64,000 nt of DNA from Clostridium sp. 12(A) (GCA_000526575.1 JAGI01000001.1:310001-374000), one strand, 5' to 3'. Positions 1 to 8,268 are shown, counted from the stretch's first letter. A program made the numbers and translations. Notes: generated from the sequence alone by a model not told the origin.

Positions 1-1553
1 CAAAGGACCAGATGGAGCCATGTGATCTGGGAAAAAATTCTTATCATTTGTTTCCTGCTTTATTCACTTTAGAATCCACCGTAAGCTGTGATGAGCCTGA
101 TGTAAAAGCACTACAGGAAATTCAGGATACGACTATGTATGGAAGAGGTGTTCTTGTAGGTGTGGTGGATACGGGAATTGATTATCGTCATCCCGTCTTT
201 ACGCACAATGATAGGACCACCAGAATCATTTCTATCTGGGATCAGACGCAGGAAGGAAGTGTACCACCAAGAGGATTTACCTTTGGTGCAGAATACACTA
301 GAGAACTGATTAACTTTGCTTTAATCTCAGATCAGCCACTGACTCTGGTACCATCTGTGGATACCATAGGTCATGGAACTGCCATTGCAAGTATTATGGC
401 AGGCCGTCGGGATGATGCCCATAATTTTGCAGGGATTTCCCCAGAGGCAGATTTGGTCGTTGTCAAATTAAAGGAGGCTAAGGCGAATTTAAAAGAAGTA
501 TTTTTTGTCCCTCAAAATGCTCTCTGCTATCAGGAATCAGATATCATGCTTGGTATCCGCTACCTGACAGGTGTGGCAAGCCGGTTAAACCGTCCTATTG
601 TCATTTGTCTGGCATTAGGCAGCAGCCAGGGCGGTCATGATGGGAGAGGGCCTTTAAGTTCGTATCTGGACTATCTGGTACAGCTTCCGCGGACAGGTGT
701 GGTCGTATCGGCTGGCAATGAGGGAAATAATCAGAGACATTATTATAACAGAACAGACATTGCTCCTTTCTATAATAGCTTTCAGCTTTCTGTGGGAAGA
801 ATTGACCAGGAATTTATGATGGAAATCTGGCCCTACATACCTTCCAGTCTATTTATAGAGATTACAACACCTACCTATGAAACCTCTCAGATCATAAATC
901 CAACCGTAGAAGGATGTCAGAGAATTACCTTTCAGACGGTCAATGGAGAGATTTGGGTAAATAATATATTATTTGAGGAAGAGACAGGAGATCAGCTTAT
1001 ACTGCTGAGATTTCGAAATATTCCATCTGGAACATGGTATTTCAGAGTTGGAAGTATGACAGGGGAGCCATTTTCATTTCATTGCTGGCTTCCGTCAGGC
1101 AATTTAATATCAAATGAGACCTTCTTTATAAACTCTGACCCCAATACAACCATTACAGCAGCCGGTGATTCGGCACATCCTTTAACAATCACAGCATATA
1201 ATCAGCAAACTGGGGAAATTCTCCTGGAATCAGGAAGAGGGTATACGAGACTTGGTATAGTGAAACCAGATATTGGTGCACCTGGCTACCGGATTCCCTG
1301 TGCCATACCAGAAGGCCGGTATGGGACCATCACTGGAACTGGGGCAGCAGCAGCTCATACAACTGGAGTAGCTGCCACTATCATGGAGTGGGCCTACAGC
1401 AAAGGTAATTATACCGCTGTAACAGGGAATCAGGTTAACCGTCTGATCATCAGGGAAGCAGCCCGTGACGAAAATCAGACGTATCCCAACAATATTTGGG
1501 GGTACGGAAAGCTGGATCCCAGTGAAATGTACAAACGGTTATTAAGCCAGTAA
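1..1553 (+). CDS. S8 (subtilase) family protein of the clostridial Csp-like type, 5' end cut by the window, catalytic serine missing
   Basis: The frame is open to the window edge. The first visible Met (base 12) falls about where residue 45-50 lies in relatives, just before a family-typical PCDLG...YHLFP segment, so the true start is upstream. Numbered from base 12, the catalytic Asp (VVDTGID, D53) and His (DTIGHGTA, H121) are present. The third motif, normally GTS-x-A, reads GTGAAAAHTTG, with codon GGG at 1341-1343 giving Gly444 in place of Ser. The length and the inserted middle domain fit the clostridial S8 family that includes the spore-germination Csp proteins, where inactive members such as CspC are known. 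I infer a pseudoprotease; a sequencing error would need at least one base change in that codon. Confidence 0.85.
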   Translation, partial: KDQMEPCDLGKNSYHLFPALFTLESTVSCDEPDVKALQEIQDTTMYGRGVLVGVVDTGIDYRHPVFTHNDRTTRIISIWDQTQEGSVPPRGFTFGAEYTRELINFALISDQPLTLVPSVDTIGHGTAIASIMAGRRDDAHNFAGISPEADLVVVKLKEAKANLKEVFFVPQNALCYQESDIMLGIRYLTGVASRLNRPIVICLALGSSQGGHDGRGPLSSYLDYLVQLPRTGVVVSAGNEGNNQRHYYNRTDIAPFYNSFQLSVGRIDQEFMMEIWPYIPSSLFIEITTPTYETSQIINPTVEGCQRITFQTVNGEIWVNNILFEEETGDQLILLRFRNIPSGTWYFRVGSMTGEPFSFHCWLPSGNLISNETFFINSDPNTTITAAGDSAHPLTITAYNQQTGEILLESGRGYTRLGIVKPDIGAPGYRIPCAIPEGRYGTITGTGAAAAHTTGVAATIMEWAYSKGNYTAVTGNQVNRLIIREAARDENQTYPNNIWGYGKLDPSEMYKRLLSQ

Positions 1554-1560
1554 CCGCTTT

Positions 1561-1743
1561 TTACTTCCTGTGTTCCAGCTCTTCCCGGATTCTGGGCTTG
1601 ATCCCTCTTCGATTCATCTCCTTTAGAATGTTTTCGAATTCTCCGGGGGGAGCAGAGGGGGCTTTGATTTCCATGCTTGCGGCTTCTAGCTGGTCAAATT
1701 CATCGGCCCACTGTTTCTCGGTTTTCTTTACTCGATGTTTCAA
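1561..1743 (-). CDS. Small hypothetical protein, TTG start
   Basis: A 60-residue charged, helical protein ending in EELEHRK; I recognise no family. The start is chosen from the ribosome binding site: on the minus strand GGGAGGTGATAA lies 1-2 turns before a TTG at 1743, an almost perfect Shine-Dalgarno. An upstream in-frame ATG at 1818 would add a hydrophobic 20-residue N-terminus but has no ribosome binding site. The gene converges on the S8 gene, with only 7 bases between the two stop codons. Function unknown. Confidence 0.55.
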   Translation of the reverse strand: MKHRVKKTEKQWADEFDQLEAASMEIKAPSAPPGEFENILKEMNRRGIKPRIREELEHRK

Positions 1744-1892
1744 ATTATCACCTCCCAGAAAATTATATAACGATTGTAAAGCCGCAATAAGGATTAAGCT
1801 ATATGAAAATATTTCCATATTTTTACAATGATTAATATTTAATTTTTCTTTTCCTATATTATAATAGGAAGGGATTAACTAATCCAACCAAT

Positions 1893-1939
1893 AAAAAAAC
1901 ACCGGAACCCCTTGTGTTTACAAGGAAATCCGGTGTTTT
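1893..1939 (-). terminator. Rho-independent terminator after tRNA-Leu
   Basis: An 11-bp stem (AAAACACCGGA at 1896-1906 with TCCGGTGTTTT at 1929-1939) holds a nested CCTTG/CAAGG hairpin in its loop. Read on the minus strand it ends in a run of T. It closes the tRNA cluster. Confidence 0.8.
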
Positions 1940-1955
1940 CACCGTTTACCTGACA

Positions 1956-2035
1956 TGCGGGTAACAGGACTTGAACCTGCACGGTATCCCACCAGAACCT
2001 AAATCTGGCGCGTCTGCCAATTCCGCCATACCCGC
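1956..2035 (-). tRNA. tRNA-Leu (anticodon TAG)
   Basis: The acceptor stem is GCGGGTA/TACCCGC with discriminator A. The anticodon stem CCAGA/TCTGG encloses loop TTTAGGT with TAG, and the T-arm reads GGTTCAAGTCC. The CCA end is not encoded. It is last in the cluster, separated from tRNA-Lys by its own hairpin terminator. Confidence 0.93.
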
Positions 2036-2130
2036 TGACAACAATATAGATGATACCATTGGAAGTAGAAATTGTCAAGAATTATAAATTGTAATTAAAA
2101 AAATAGGGTGAGAGAGGAGTTTAGGGAAAG

Positions 2131-2163
2131 AAAAAACGGACTCTGTCAATAGAATCCGTCTTT
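2131..2163 (-). terminator. Hairpin terminator between tRNA-Lys and tRNA-Leu
   Basis: On the minus strand AAAGACGGATTCT pairs with AGAGTCCGTTTT around a short loop, with one mismatch, followed by T-rich DNA. It would stop or attenuate transcription after tRNA-Lys, so tRNA-Leu may be less expressed or have its own promoter. Confidence 0.65.
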
Positions 2164-2172
2164 CTTTATTCA

Positions 2173-2245
2173 TGAGACACCGGGGACTCGAACCCCGGAC
2201 AACTTGATTAAAAGTCAAGTGCTCTACCACCTGAGCTAGTATCCC
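2173..2245 (-). tRNA. tRNA-Lys (anticodon TTT)
   Basis: Cloverleaf of 73 bases: acceptor GGGATAC/GTGTCTC with G-T pairs, anticodon arm CTTGA-CTTTTAA-TCAAG with TTT, and T-arm CCGGGGTTCGAGTCCCCGG. Confidence 0.93.
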
Positions 2246-2248
2246 ATA

Positions 2249-2320
2249 CTGGGCTAGTTGGATTTGAACCAACGAGTGCAGGAGTCAAAGTCCTGTGCCT
2301 TACCGCTTGGCGATAGCCCA
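2249..2320 (-). tRNA. tRNA-Gln (anticodon TTG)
   Basis: Acceptor TGGGCTA/TAGCCCA with discriminator G, anticodon loop CTTTGAC with TTG, T-arm GTTGGTTCAAATCCAAC. It lies three bases from tRNA-Lys, clearly co-transcribed. Confidence 0.93.
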
Positions 2321-2360
2321 ATTAAAACTCCTGATAAAAAAAAATTCCCTATAAGGGAAA

Positions 2361-2435
2361 GGTGAGTACAGGGATTCGAACCCTGGGCCTCCAGAGCCAC
2401 AATCTGGCGCGATAACCAACTTCGCCATACCCACC
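2361..2435 (-). tRNA. tRNA-His (anticodon GTG)
   Basis: The anticodon loop ATTGTGG carries GTG, and the T-arm is CAGGGTTCGAATCCCTG. The 5' end GGTGGGTA provides the extra G(-1) usual for tRNA-His, opposite discriminator C. Confidence 0.93.
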
Positions 2436-2466
2436 ATAATTCCACATCTTGGTTAGAAATGTGAAA

Positions 2467-2540
<74 letters not shown>

Positions 2541-2543
2541 AAA

Positions 2544-2614
2544 AGCGGGTGATGGGAATCGAACCCACGTATCTAGCTTGGAAGGCTAGTGTTCTACCAT
2601 TGAACTACACCCGC
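2544..2614 (-). tRNA. tRNA-Gly (anticodon TCC)
   Basis: Acceptor GCGGGTG/CACCCGC with discriminator T, short D-arm AGTTCAATGGTAGAAC, anticodon arm CTAGC-CTTCCAA-GCTAG with TCC, T-arm GTGGGTTCGATTCCCAT. Confidence 0.93.
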
Positions 2615-2656
2615 AAAAGTGTTTGAGAGAATATAACTTTTACAGTTTTATCTCAG

Positions 2657-2731
2657 TCGGGGTGACAGGATTCGAACCTGCGACTTCCTGGTCCCAAACC
2701 AGGCGCTCTAGCCAAGCTGAGCCACACCCCG
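2657..2731 (-). tRNA. tRNA-Pro (anticodon TGG)
   Basis: Acceptor CGGGGTG/CACCCCG with discriminator A, anticodon arm CCTGG-TTTGGGA-CCAGG with TGG, T-arm GCAGGTTCGAATCCTGT. This is the first gene of the cluster, about 40 bases downstream of its promoter. Confidence 0.93.
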
Positions 2732-2781
2732 AAGGTAATTCGCGTTTTTGTTTTTCGCTGTTCATCAGCAACGCAAGAGTT

Positions 2782-2810
2782 ATTATATCTGATGGCAATA
2801 CTTTTGTCAA
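2782..2810 (-). promoter_or_regulatory. Consensus sigma-A promoter of the tRNA cluster
   Basis: On the minus strand TTGACA (2810-2805) and TATAAT (2787-2782) are both exact consensus hexamers, separated by 17 bases. Strength of this kind is typical of stable-RNA promoters. Confidence 0.9.
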
Positions 2811-2893
2811 CAATAATTTAGAAAAAAATTCAAATTATTTAAAAAGCTTGAATTTACGTGGTTTTTTGAGGATTTTATCCCAGAAAAGGGAGG

Positions 2894-2927
2894 AACCGGC
2901 AGAACCAATTTCTTGTTCCTGCCGGTT
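2894..2927. repeat. Inverted repeat / hairpin
   Basis: AACCGGCAG pairs with CTGCCGGTT and the stem extends by AAC/GTT. Neither side has a good T-run, so it is either a weak terminator or a structured element; its role is unknown. Confidence 0.4.
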
Positions 2928-3173
2928 GAGTATGAAAAATAAAAAGTCAATATTAAAAGGTGGGGTCCTTTACATTTATTAGTATATCTGGAAATTGTGA
3001 CGGAAGTTTGACCTGCGCATAAACATTTCATAAAGATTCGAAAGGAATTATAAGAAATGTTTAAAAACAAATGGATGAATTGCCTGATATGGGAATTTCA
3101 GTAGTATTTTAAGGCACCTGTGATATAATGAAACCAGAGAATATATGGACGAGAGAGAAAGGGGATGTTACTT

Positions 3174-3635
3174 ATGAAATACTGGGACACCATGGAAAGC
3201 AGAGTAGGAACTCTTACTATAATATGCGATGAAGAAGCAATTACCGGTCTGGAATTTTTGGTGAAAGAGCCTTTGGAAGGGATTAAAAAAAGAACTCCTT
3301 TGTTGGAACGGGCAGCGCTTCAGCTGGAAGAATATATGGATGGGAAGAGAAAATCATTTGATCTGCCTCTTAAGCCGGAGGGCACGGAATTTCAAAAGAA
3401 GGTCTGGAATGCTCTGTTAGACATCCCTTATGGGGAAACCAGAAGCTACAAGGATATTGCGGTAGCCATTGGAAATCCCAAGGCATGCCGGGCAGTAGGA
3501 ATGGCCAATAATCGCAATCCTATTTCAATTATAATTCCATGTCACCGAGTCATTGGTGCAAATGGCAGTTTGGTTGGCTACGGAGGCGGACTTCCTATTA
3601 AGATAGAGCTGCTTAACCTGGAAACTGGCAAATAA
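3174..3635 (+). CDS. ogt: Methylated-DNA--protein-cysteine methyltransferase
   Basis: A 153-residue protein that would repair O6-alkylguanine by irreversibly moving the alkyl group to its own cysteine. The C-terminal domain carries the signature IPCHRVIG with the acceptor Cys, preceded by a winged-helix part (IPYGETRSYKDIA and RAVGMANNRNP) that binds DNA. The short N-terminal domain is as in Ogt/MGMT, without an Ada regulatory module. The start is ATG 3174, because GAAAGGGG at 3157-3164 is 9 bases from it but directly abuts the upstream ATG 3165. It is a single gene with TATAAT about 45 bases upstream. Confidence 0.93.
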   Translation: MKYWDTMESRVGTLTIICDEEAITGLEFLVKEPLEGIKKRTPLLERAALQLEEYMDGKRKSFDLPLKPEGTEFQKKVWNALLDIPYGETRSYKDIAVAIGNPKACRAVGMANNRNPISIIIPCHRVIGANGSLVGYGGGLPIKIELLNLETGK

Positions 3636-3762
3636 GTTGGTAAAATTATTAAGAATTTTTGGGGTTTCTTTCAGTTCCTTTAATCCCCTATACTTTTCTT
3701 TTTTTCCATGATATAATTCAGAGCGTCACCGGAAATAAGACTGATTATAAGGAGTGATTAAC

Positions 3763-4482
3763 ATGAGAAGAAAAAATTTGTTGGCAGTGATTGCCCTGGC
3801 CATGACAGTGATGATAGCAGCTACCGCCTGTGGATCAAAGAATAATACAAAGCAGCAGGAATCTTCCAAAGAAGCTTCCGCTACGGTAGCATCTTCTGAA
3901 ACTAAGGCAGGGGAGACAAAAGAAGGAGAAACCAGTGGATCTGAAGCAGCAAGCGATGATACACAGGAAGGTGAGACTGAGGAGACCACAGCTTATGTGC
4001 AGGTAACCTCTGCAGATGCTGGAAGCATCAAATCCGGCGTATTTACCTCAGTATCAGGAAAATATCAGATTACACCTCCGGCTAACTGGAGTGTAGATGA
4101 AGATGGAGATGAGAGCGTAGCCTCATTTACCTCACCCAATGGAAACGATATTCTGGAAGTTACTTATGTAGAAGGTGACGACGCAGACGGTGCAAGAGAG
4201 GTTTATCCTGCAACCATGGAAGAGTATAAGAAGCTGGTTGACCGTGGAGACGATATGGAATTTGTTCGCTATAACGTTGAAAATGGAAGCAACGGAAGCC
4301 AGAAATTCGATTACGCAGTCCGCTATAAGAATGCACAGGATGGAGTTCGCTATTTTGCTATCAGCGGTTCCTATGATGCAGCAGCAAAGAAGTATATCAG
4401 TGCAGCAGGCACCATTGAGTCTGATGACAAAGCAGTAATCGACCAGGTGGAAGCAGCAATTAAGACCTTAAAGCTGAAATAA
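3763..4482 (+). CDS. Secreted lipoprotein with a PsbP/DUF1795-like domain
   Basis: A 239-residue protein. The start is ATG 3763, eight bases after AAGGAG. The signal peptide ends in lipobox ATAC (Cys about residue 23), so it should be anchored to the outer face of the membrane. Residues about 25-85 are a low-complexity Ser/Glu/Thr linker. The remainder (KYQITPPANWS onward) resembles PsbP-like or DUF1795-like single-domain lipoproteins by pattern only. No catalytic motif is seen and the function is unknown. The gene stands alone and is closed by a strong terminator. Confidence 0.7.
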   Translation: MRRKNLLAVIALAMTVMIAATACGSKNNTKQQESSKEASATVASSETKAGETKEGETSGSEAASDDTQEGETEETTAYVQVTSADAGSIKSGVFTSVSGKYQITPPANWSVDEDGDESVASFTSPNGNDILEVTYVEGDDADGAREVYPATMEEYKKLVDRGDDMEFVRYNVENGSNGSQKFDYAVRYKNAQDGVRYFAISGSYDAAAKKYISAAGTIESDDKAVIDQVEAAIKTLKLK

Positions 4483-4547
4483 GACCAGGTTTTACTAAAC
4501 AGCTCTGCAAGTAAATGAATAAAATTTCTTTTAATAATACTAAATCA

Positions 4548-4600
4548 AATACCCCTATACAGGTCCATGAAGACAAAGTCCTGTATAGGGGTATTTTGTG
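4548..4600 (+). terminator. Strong rho-independent terminator
   Basis: A perfect 16-bp stem (AATACCCCTATACAGG at 4548-4563 with its complement at 4580-4595) runs into TTTTGTGTTTT. It follows the lipoprotein gene. Confidence 0.85.
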
Positions 4601-4711
4601 TTTTCCTGTTAGTTCTGATTATCCTGTTAATTATGTTTTCCCTTTAATTAATGTTTTTATATTGTTATTTCACTAACCTCACACTTCATTGGAACTATGG
4701 ATTTTTATTTG

Positions 4712-5290
4712 TCATACGTGGATCAAAGTTCCATCAAATAGGGCCGCATCTTCTGAATGATGGGTGCTTATAATTACCAGCTTATCTCTGGTACAAGTCT
4801 TGATATAGCGAATTACCTTTTCTTTTGTCCCATGGTCAAGTCCGGTAAATGGCTCATCCATTAGTATTACATCTGATGGAACAAATAAGGCTCTTCCAAT
4901 GGCGACCCGCCGCTTCATGCCACCGCTTAAGGTGGACACAGGCCGTAGAAGAGACTCTTCCGGCAGAAGATTTAGAAGCATTTCCTGTGCTTTTTCTCTA
5001 TGCTCTCTGGAGTAGCCAGGAACTGTCATGATCAGGTTTTCCATGGGCGTAAATTCCTCGCAGAGACGGTCTTCCTGAAACACAGCAGACATTTTTATTC
5101 CAACAGGAATATGAACAAAGCCAGAATCCGCTTTTAAAAGTCCTAAAAGAATCTTTAAAAATGAGGTCTTTCCAGAGCCCGATGGACCCATAAGGCAGTA
5201 AACGTTACCGGAATGAAGGGATAAGTTCACATCAGAAAGAACGGAACGACCATCAAAGGATAAACATAAATCTCTTATGTTCAGTTCCAT
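4712..5290 (-). CDS. ABC transporter ATP-binding protein, NitT/TauT (SsuB-like) type
   Basis: The ATPase of the three-gene importer read from 7149 down to 4712. It has Walker A GPSGSGKTS near residue 36, signature LSGGMKRR, Walker B VILMDEPFTGLD and the switch His in STHHSED. At 192 residues it is shorter than typical SsuB/TauB ATPases (about 240-260), lacking the C-terminal extension, but all ATP-binding elements are present. The start lies only 3 bases after the permease stop, implying translational coupling. The substrate is not deducible from this subunit. Confidence 0.9.
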   Translation of the reverse strand: MELNIRDLCLSFDGRSVLSDVNLSLHSGNVYCLMGPSGSGKTSFLKILLGLLKADSGFVHIPVGIKMSAVFQEDRLCEEFTPMENLIMTVPGYSREHREKAQEMLLNLLPEESLLRPVSTLSGGMKRRVAIGRALFVPSDVILMDEPFTGLDHGTKEKVIRYIKTCTRDKLVIISTHHSEDAALFDGTLIHV

Positions 5291-5293
5291 ATG

Positions 5294-6064
5294 CTAATCC
5301 TCCTTCCTTCTATTTACGACGACGGCAGGAGCTGCCAGGGATAAGAGCCATAAAAACAGGGATTCAAAGGCAGCGCTGATTACGAGAATTACCAGTGTCC
5401 AGGCAAATAAGTCAGCAGTGCTTAGATAAATCTTTGCCATATATAGCTTTTCTCCAATGGAATGATCCGGAACCCCGATGACTTCAGCGGCAATTCCTGA
5501 TTTAAAGCTCATTCCAAGTGCCACCCGGCAGCCGCCAATCAGATGAGGAAGGAGAGCGGGGCGGTATATGTAAAATAACTTCTTAACACGCGGCATCTGA
5601 AATACTCTTGCCATTTCCAGAAGCTTTTTATCCGCACTGCGAAAGCCTGCCATGGTATGGAGATAGATCATGGGAAATACCACCAAAAAGGCAATAAACA
5701 GGGACAGGTTTTCTGATCCGATCCAGATTAGCGCCAGTATAATAAAAGACGCCACGGGCACAGACTTTAAAAATAACATGGGCGGCTCTAAGAAGTCTTC
5801 CAGAAGGGGAAAACGAAAAGCAGCGCCTCCGGTCACCATGCCAGCTGCAAAAGAGAGGAAAAAACCAAGACTGATTTTTCCAAAGGAAAAAGCTATGGTC
5901 TTCCAGAACTCCATGGTAAGAATCTGTGACAGCAGCGACTGAAGAACCTCCAAAGGGCCTACTAAAATAATATTGTTTTGGAGGGCAGAGCTTGCCGCCT
6001 GCCACAGGAAGATCCAAAAGAGGATCATGAATGCACGTTTTAGCTGGAAGGCAGATGATTTCAT
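5294..6064 (-). CDS. ABC transporter permease, NitT/TauT type
   Basis: A 256-residue membrane protein with about six hydrophobic segments and a BPD_transp_1-type cytoplasmic loop (EMARVFQMPRVKKLFYIYRPALLPHLIGG), equivalent to the EAA motif that contacts the ATPase. It resembles SsuC/TauC/ThiX permeases. It lies 26 bases after the binding-protein gene and 3 bases before the ATPase gene, so the three form one operon for uptake of a small organic solute. Confidence 0.9.
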   Translation of the reverse strand: MKSSAFQLKRAFMILFWIFLWQAASSALQNNIILVGPLEVLQSLLSQILTMEFWKTIAFSFGKISLGFFLSFAAGMVTGGAAFRFPLLEDFLEPPMLFLKSVPVASFIILALIWIGSENLSLFIAFLVVFPMIYLHTMAGFRSADKKLLEMARVFQMPRVKKLFYIYRPALLPHLIGGCRVALGMSFKSGIAAEVIGVPDHSIGEKLYMAKIYLSTADLFAWTLVILVISAAFESLFLWLLSLAAPAVVVNRRKED

Positions 6065-6090
6065 TGGATCTCCTTTTTTCTTTGCTTCAT

Positions 6091-7149
6091 TTATGGCATA
6101 TAATAGAAGGAATCATCAGGAAGAGCTCCGCCCACAGATGACGGTTCCATATCAAAGAGTACGTTTAGGTAGCCGCCTAAAAGGGGCTTCATATCTTTTC
6201 CGTCAATATATGTAATGCTGCAATAGGGGATAGCTTTCTCTGCAATGGGTGCTTTTTCAATGATTCCGTCGGAAACCACCAGTGCAGCAGCCTCACTTAC
6301 ATTCGAGTTGACAAATTCCGCAGATTTTTTATGTTCCGCCATAAAGGTATCCACAGCCTCTTTGTGCTCCTTTAATACCTCATTTCTGCAGATAGTGACA
6401 CCTGTGACCAGGCTGCCGCCCTCTGATCCGGATTTTGCATCCCATTCTTTGGTCAGATCAAGGACCATATGAAGCTTGTCATTTTGGACCATGGCAGCAG
6501 TTGCAAAGGGCTGGGGAAGTATGCCGACAGCGTCTGGTTTTTCTTTTAGAATAGAAGCTACTTCGGTTGCCTCTGATTTATACTCCAGAGTCACATCCTC
6601 TGCGGTCAGTCCGTTGGCCTTTAATAGATGCTGTAATACATAATCCGGGGTGGTTCCTTTGCCAGTAAGATATATGGTTTTACCCTTTAAGTCGGCTGTT
6701 GTCTTAATAGAAGCATCCCCTGAGATACCATAGAGAACTCCTAATGTATTGATGTCAAGTACCGTGATTTCATGGTTTGTCTTTGTATAAAGAATGGAAG
6801 CCATATTAGCGGGTACCAAGGCGATATCCAGCTCCTTGCTTACTATCTTCCCAAGGAGTTCGTCGGCTGCGGTTACCATCGTAAACTCATAGCTTCCCTC
6901 CGAGGTACCCTTTGAAGACTGATCCTTAAGCTCCACCAGTCCCATAGAGGTAGGGCCTTTTAAAGAGCCGATTTTTAAGGTATAGCTCTCGTTTTTTGCC
7001 GAATCTGTTTTGGATTCAGTGACTTCCTGAGATAAAGATGCAGTCGTGTCCTGGGGCTTTGTTTCCGGCTCCCCTTTCTTTGTGGAACAGCCGGTTAATG
7101 CGGTGAGAGCCACTGTAAGTGCCATGAATATTGGTATTATTTTTTTCAT
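6091..7149 (-). CDS. ABC transporter substrate-binding lipoprotein, NMT1/TauA-like
   Basis: A 352-residue secreted binding protein. Start ATG 7149 follows GGGAGGATTTT; an upstream in-frame ATG (7242) lacks a ribosome binding site and would bury the signal peptide. The signal peptide ends in lipobox LTGC (Cys about residue 20), then a Lys/Thr/Glu-rich linker. The mature part has the two-lobe NMT1/ThiY-like pattern, including LKGKTIYLTGKGTTPDYVL and KPDAVGILPQPFA. The family binds sulfonates, nitrate, thiamine precursors or other solutes; which one applies here cannot be told. First gene of the operon, with a good promoter at 7220-7249. Confidence 0.88.
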   Translation of the reverse strand: MKKIIPIFMALTVALTALTGCSTKKGEPETKPQDTTASLSQEVTESKTDSAKNESYTLKIGSLKGPTSMGLVELKDQSSKGTSEGSYEFTMVTAADELLGKIVSKELDIALVPANMASILYTKTNHEITVLDINTLGVLYGISGDASIKTTADLKGKTIYLTGKGTTPDYVLQHLLKANGLTAEDVTLEYKSEATEVASILKEKPDAVGILPQPFATAAMVQNDKLHMVLDLTKEWDAKSGSEGGSLVTGVTICRNEVLKEHKEAVDTFMAEHKKSAEFVNSNVSEAAALVVSDGIIEKAPIAEKAIPYCSITYIDGKDMKPLLGGYLNVLFDMEPSSVGGALPDDSFYYMP

Positions 7150-7219
7150 AAAATCCTCCCTTTTTGCAGATGATAATTTCCATAAAAATCCTTCCATAAT
7201 CTGGAATATGGACAGATTC

Positions 7220-7249
7220 AGTATATCATTTTTGCGTCTCATTTGTCAA
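7220..7249 (-). promoter_or_regulatory. Sigma-A promoter of the NitT/TauT-type ABC operon
   Basis: On the minus strand TTGACA (7249-7244) and TATACT (7225-7220) are 18 bases apart, about 70 bases before the binding-protein start codon. Confidence 0.8.
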
Positions 7250-7276
7250 AAATTAGATGAGTTATATCAGTTTTTG

Positions 7277-7285
7277 TGATATACT
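7277..7285 (+). promoter_or_regulatory. Extended -10 promoter for purine nucleoside phosphorylase
   Basis: TGA-TATACT at 7277-7285 forms an extended -10 element about 50 bases before the start codon. No good -35 hexamer is present. It lies within 30 bases of the divergent ABC promoter. Confidence 0.5.
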
Positions 7286-7337
7286 AAGAATACCTGTATT
7301 TTTGAGTCAACAGGAAAGTGAAGGGAGATTAAAGCGA

Positions 7338-8168
7338 ATGAATCAAGTATATGAAAAACTTCAAAATTGTTTGAAAAGTGTTAGGGAAAAAACGGATTTT
7401 GTTCCGGAAGTCGCCCTGATCCTGGGTTCCGGTCTTGGAGAGTATGCAGAGGAGATAGAAGTAGCAGCAACCATTGATTATAAGGATATTGAAGGCTTTC
7501 CGGTTTCAACGGTAGCAGGACATAAGGGAAGATTTATTTTTGGTTATGTAAACAAGGTTCCAGTGGTAATCATGCAGGGACGTGTTCATTTTTACGAGGG
7601 ATACCCAATGACAGATGTGGTGCTCCCAACAAGGCTGATGGGATTATTAGGAGCAAAGACCTTATTCCTGACCAATGCCTGCGGCGGCATCAATAAGGAG
7701 TTCCATGCCGGCGATTTCATGCTGATTAAGGATCACATTGCAACCTCAGTTCCTTCCCCACTACTGGGAGAGAATATTGATGAACTGGGTCCAAGATTCC
7801 CGGATATGAGCGATGTATACCGCAGAGAGCTTCGCGGCCTCATTAAGGAAGCGGCAAAGGAAGAAGGTATTGAGCTTCAGGAAGGTATTTATTTTCAGTT
7901 ATCCGGTCCGGCTTATGAGTCTCCGGCTGAAGTGCAGATGTGCCGTATTCTGGGAGCAGACGCCGTAGGCATGAGCACTGCCTGTGAGGCGCTTGCAGCC
8001 AACCATATGGGCATGAAGGTGTGCGGTATCTCCTGTATCACCAATATGGCCTGTGGAATCACAGACCAGCCTTTAAGCCATGCAGAGGTTCAGGAAACTG
8101 CAGACCGTGTGGCACCGTTATTTAAAAAATTAATTACTGCTTCTATTACTAAGATTGCGGGAAAGTAG
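7338..8168 (+). CDS. punA: Purine nucleoside phosphorylase
   Basis: A 276-residue trimeric-type PNP that would cleave inosine/guanosine with phosphate to free base and ribose-1-phosphate in purine salvage. Phosphate-site GSGLGEY lies near residue 31, followed by VAGHKGRF, the LTNACGGIN block with the base-site region, and the C-terminal segment GMSTACEALAANHMG...SCITNMACGI. The start is ATG 7338, about 10 bases after AAGGGAG; upstream in-frame codons lie in the promoter. A monocistronic unit with its own terminator. Confidence 0.95.
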   Translation: MNQVYEKLQNCLKSVREKTDFVPEVALILGSGLGEYAEEIEVAATIDYKDIEGFPVSTVAGHKGRFIFGYVNKVPVVIMQGRVHFYEGYPMTDVVLPTRLMGLLGAKTLFLTNACGGINKEFHAGDFMLIKDHIATSVPSPLLGENIDELGPRFPDMSDVYRRELRGLIKEAAKEEGIELQEGIYFQLSGPAYESPAEVQMCRILGADAVGMSTACEALAANHMGMKVCGISCITNMACGITDQPLSHAEVQETADRVAPLFKKLITASITKIAGK

Positions 8169-8186
8169 GATAGAAGATAAGAGATG

Positions 8187-8222
8187 AAGGGACCGGAGGA
8201 GACTTTGGGTCCCTTTTTTTGT
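8187..8222 (+). terminator. Rho-independent terminator after PNP
   Basis: Stem AAGGGACC (8187-8194) / GGTCCCTT followed by a run of seven T. Confidence 0.85.
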
Positions 8223-8268
8223 CCTGTCAGGTGTATTTCAAAAAATACAGCTAATCGGTAAAAATTTA

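Larger units (their letters stand above)
2732..3164. other. 433-bp gene-free stretch between the tRNA cluster and the alkyltransferase gene
   Basis: It holds the tRNA promoter (2782-2810, minus), a stable inverted repeat (2894-2927) and a TATAAT box at 3124-3129 suited to the downstream plus-strand gene. No convincing coding sequence is seen; the short open frames lack ribosome binding sites. Confidence 0.6.

Noticed and set aside
298-304. Residues 298-304 of HydA (positions given are residues): TSCSPGW lacks the second Cys of TSCCPGW
   Set aside because: This form is normal for bifurcating HydA/HndD-type subunits, so it is not a defect.
1598-1831. Plus-strand frame of 77 codons opposite the small TTG gene
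   Set aside because: No ribosome binding site and it lies antisense to a gene with an excellent one.
1875-2445. Minus-strand frames of 60-70 codons within the tRNA cluster
   Set aside because: They are translations of tRNA genes; tRNA structure explains the sequence fully.
2623-2982. Plus-strand frame running through tRNA-Pro and the intergenic region
   Set aside because: It overlaps a certain tRNA gene and the tRNA promoter and has no ribosome binding site.
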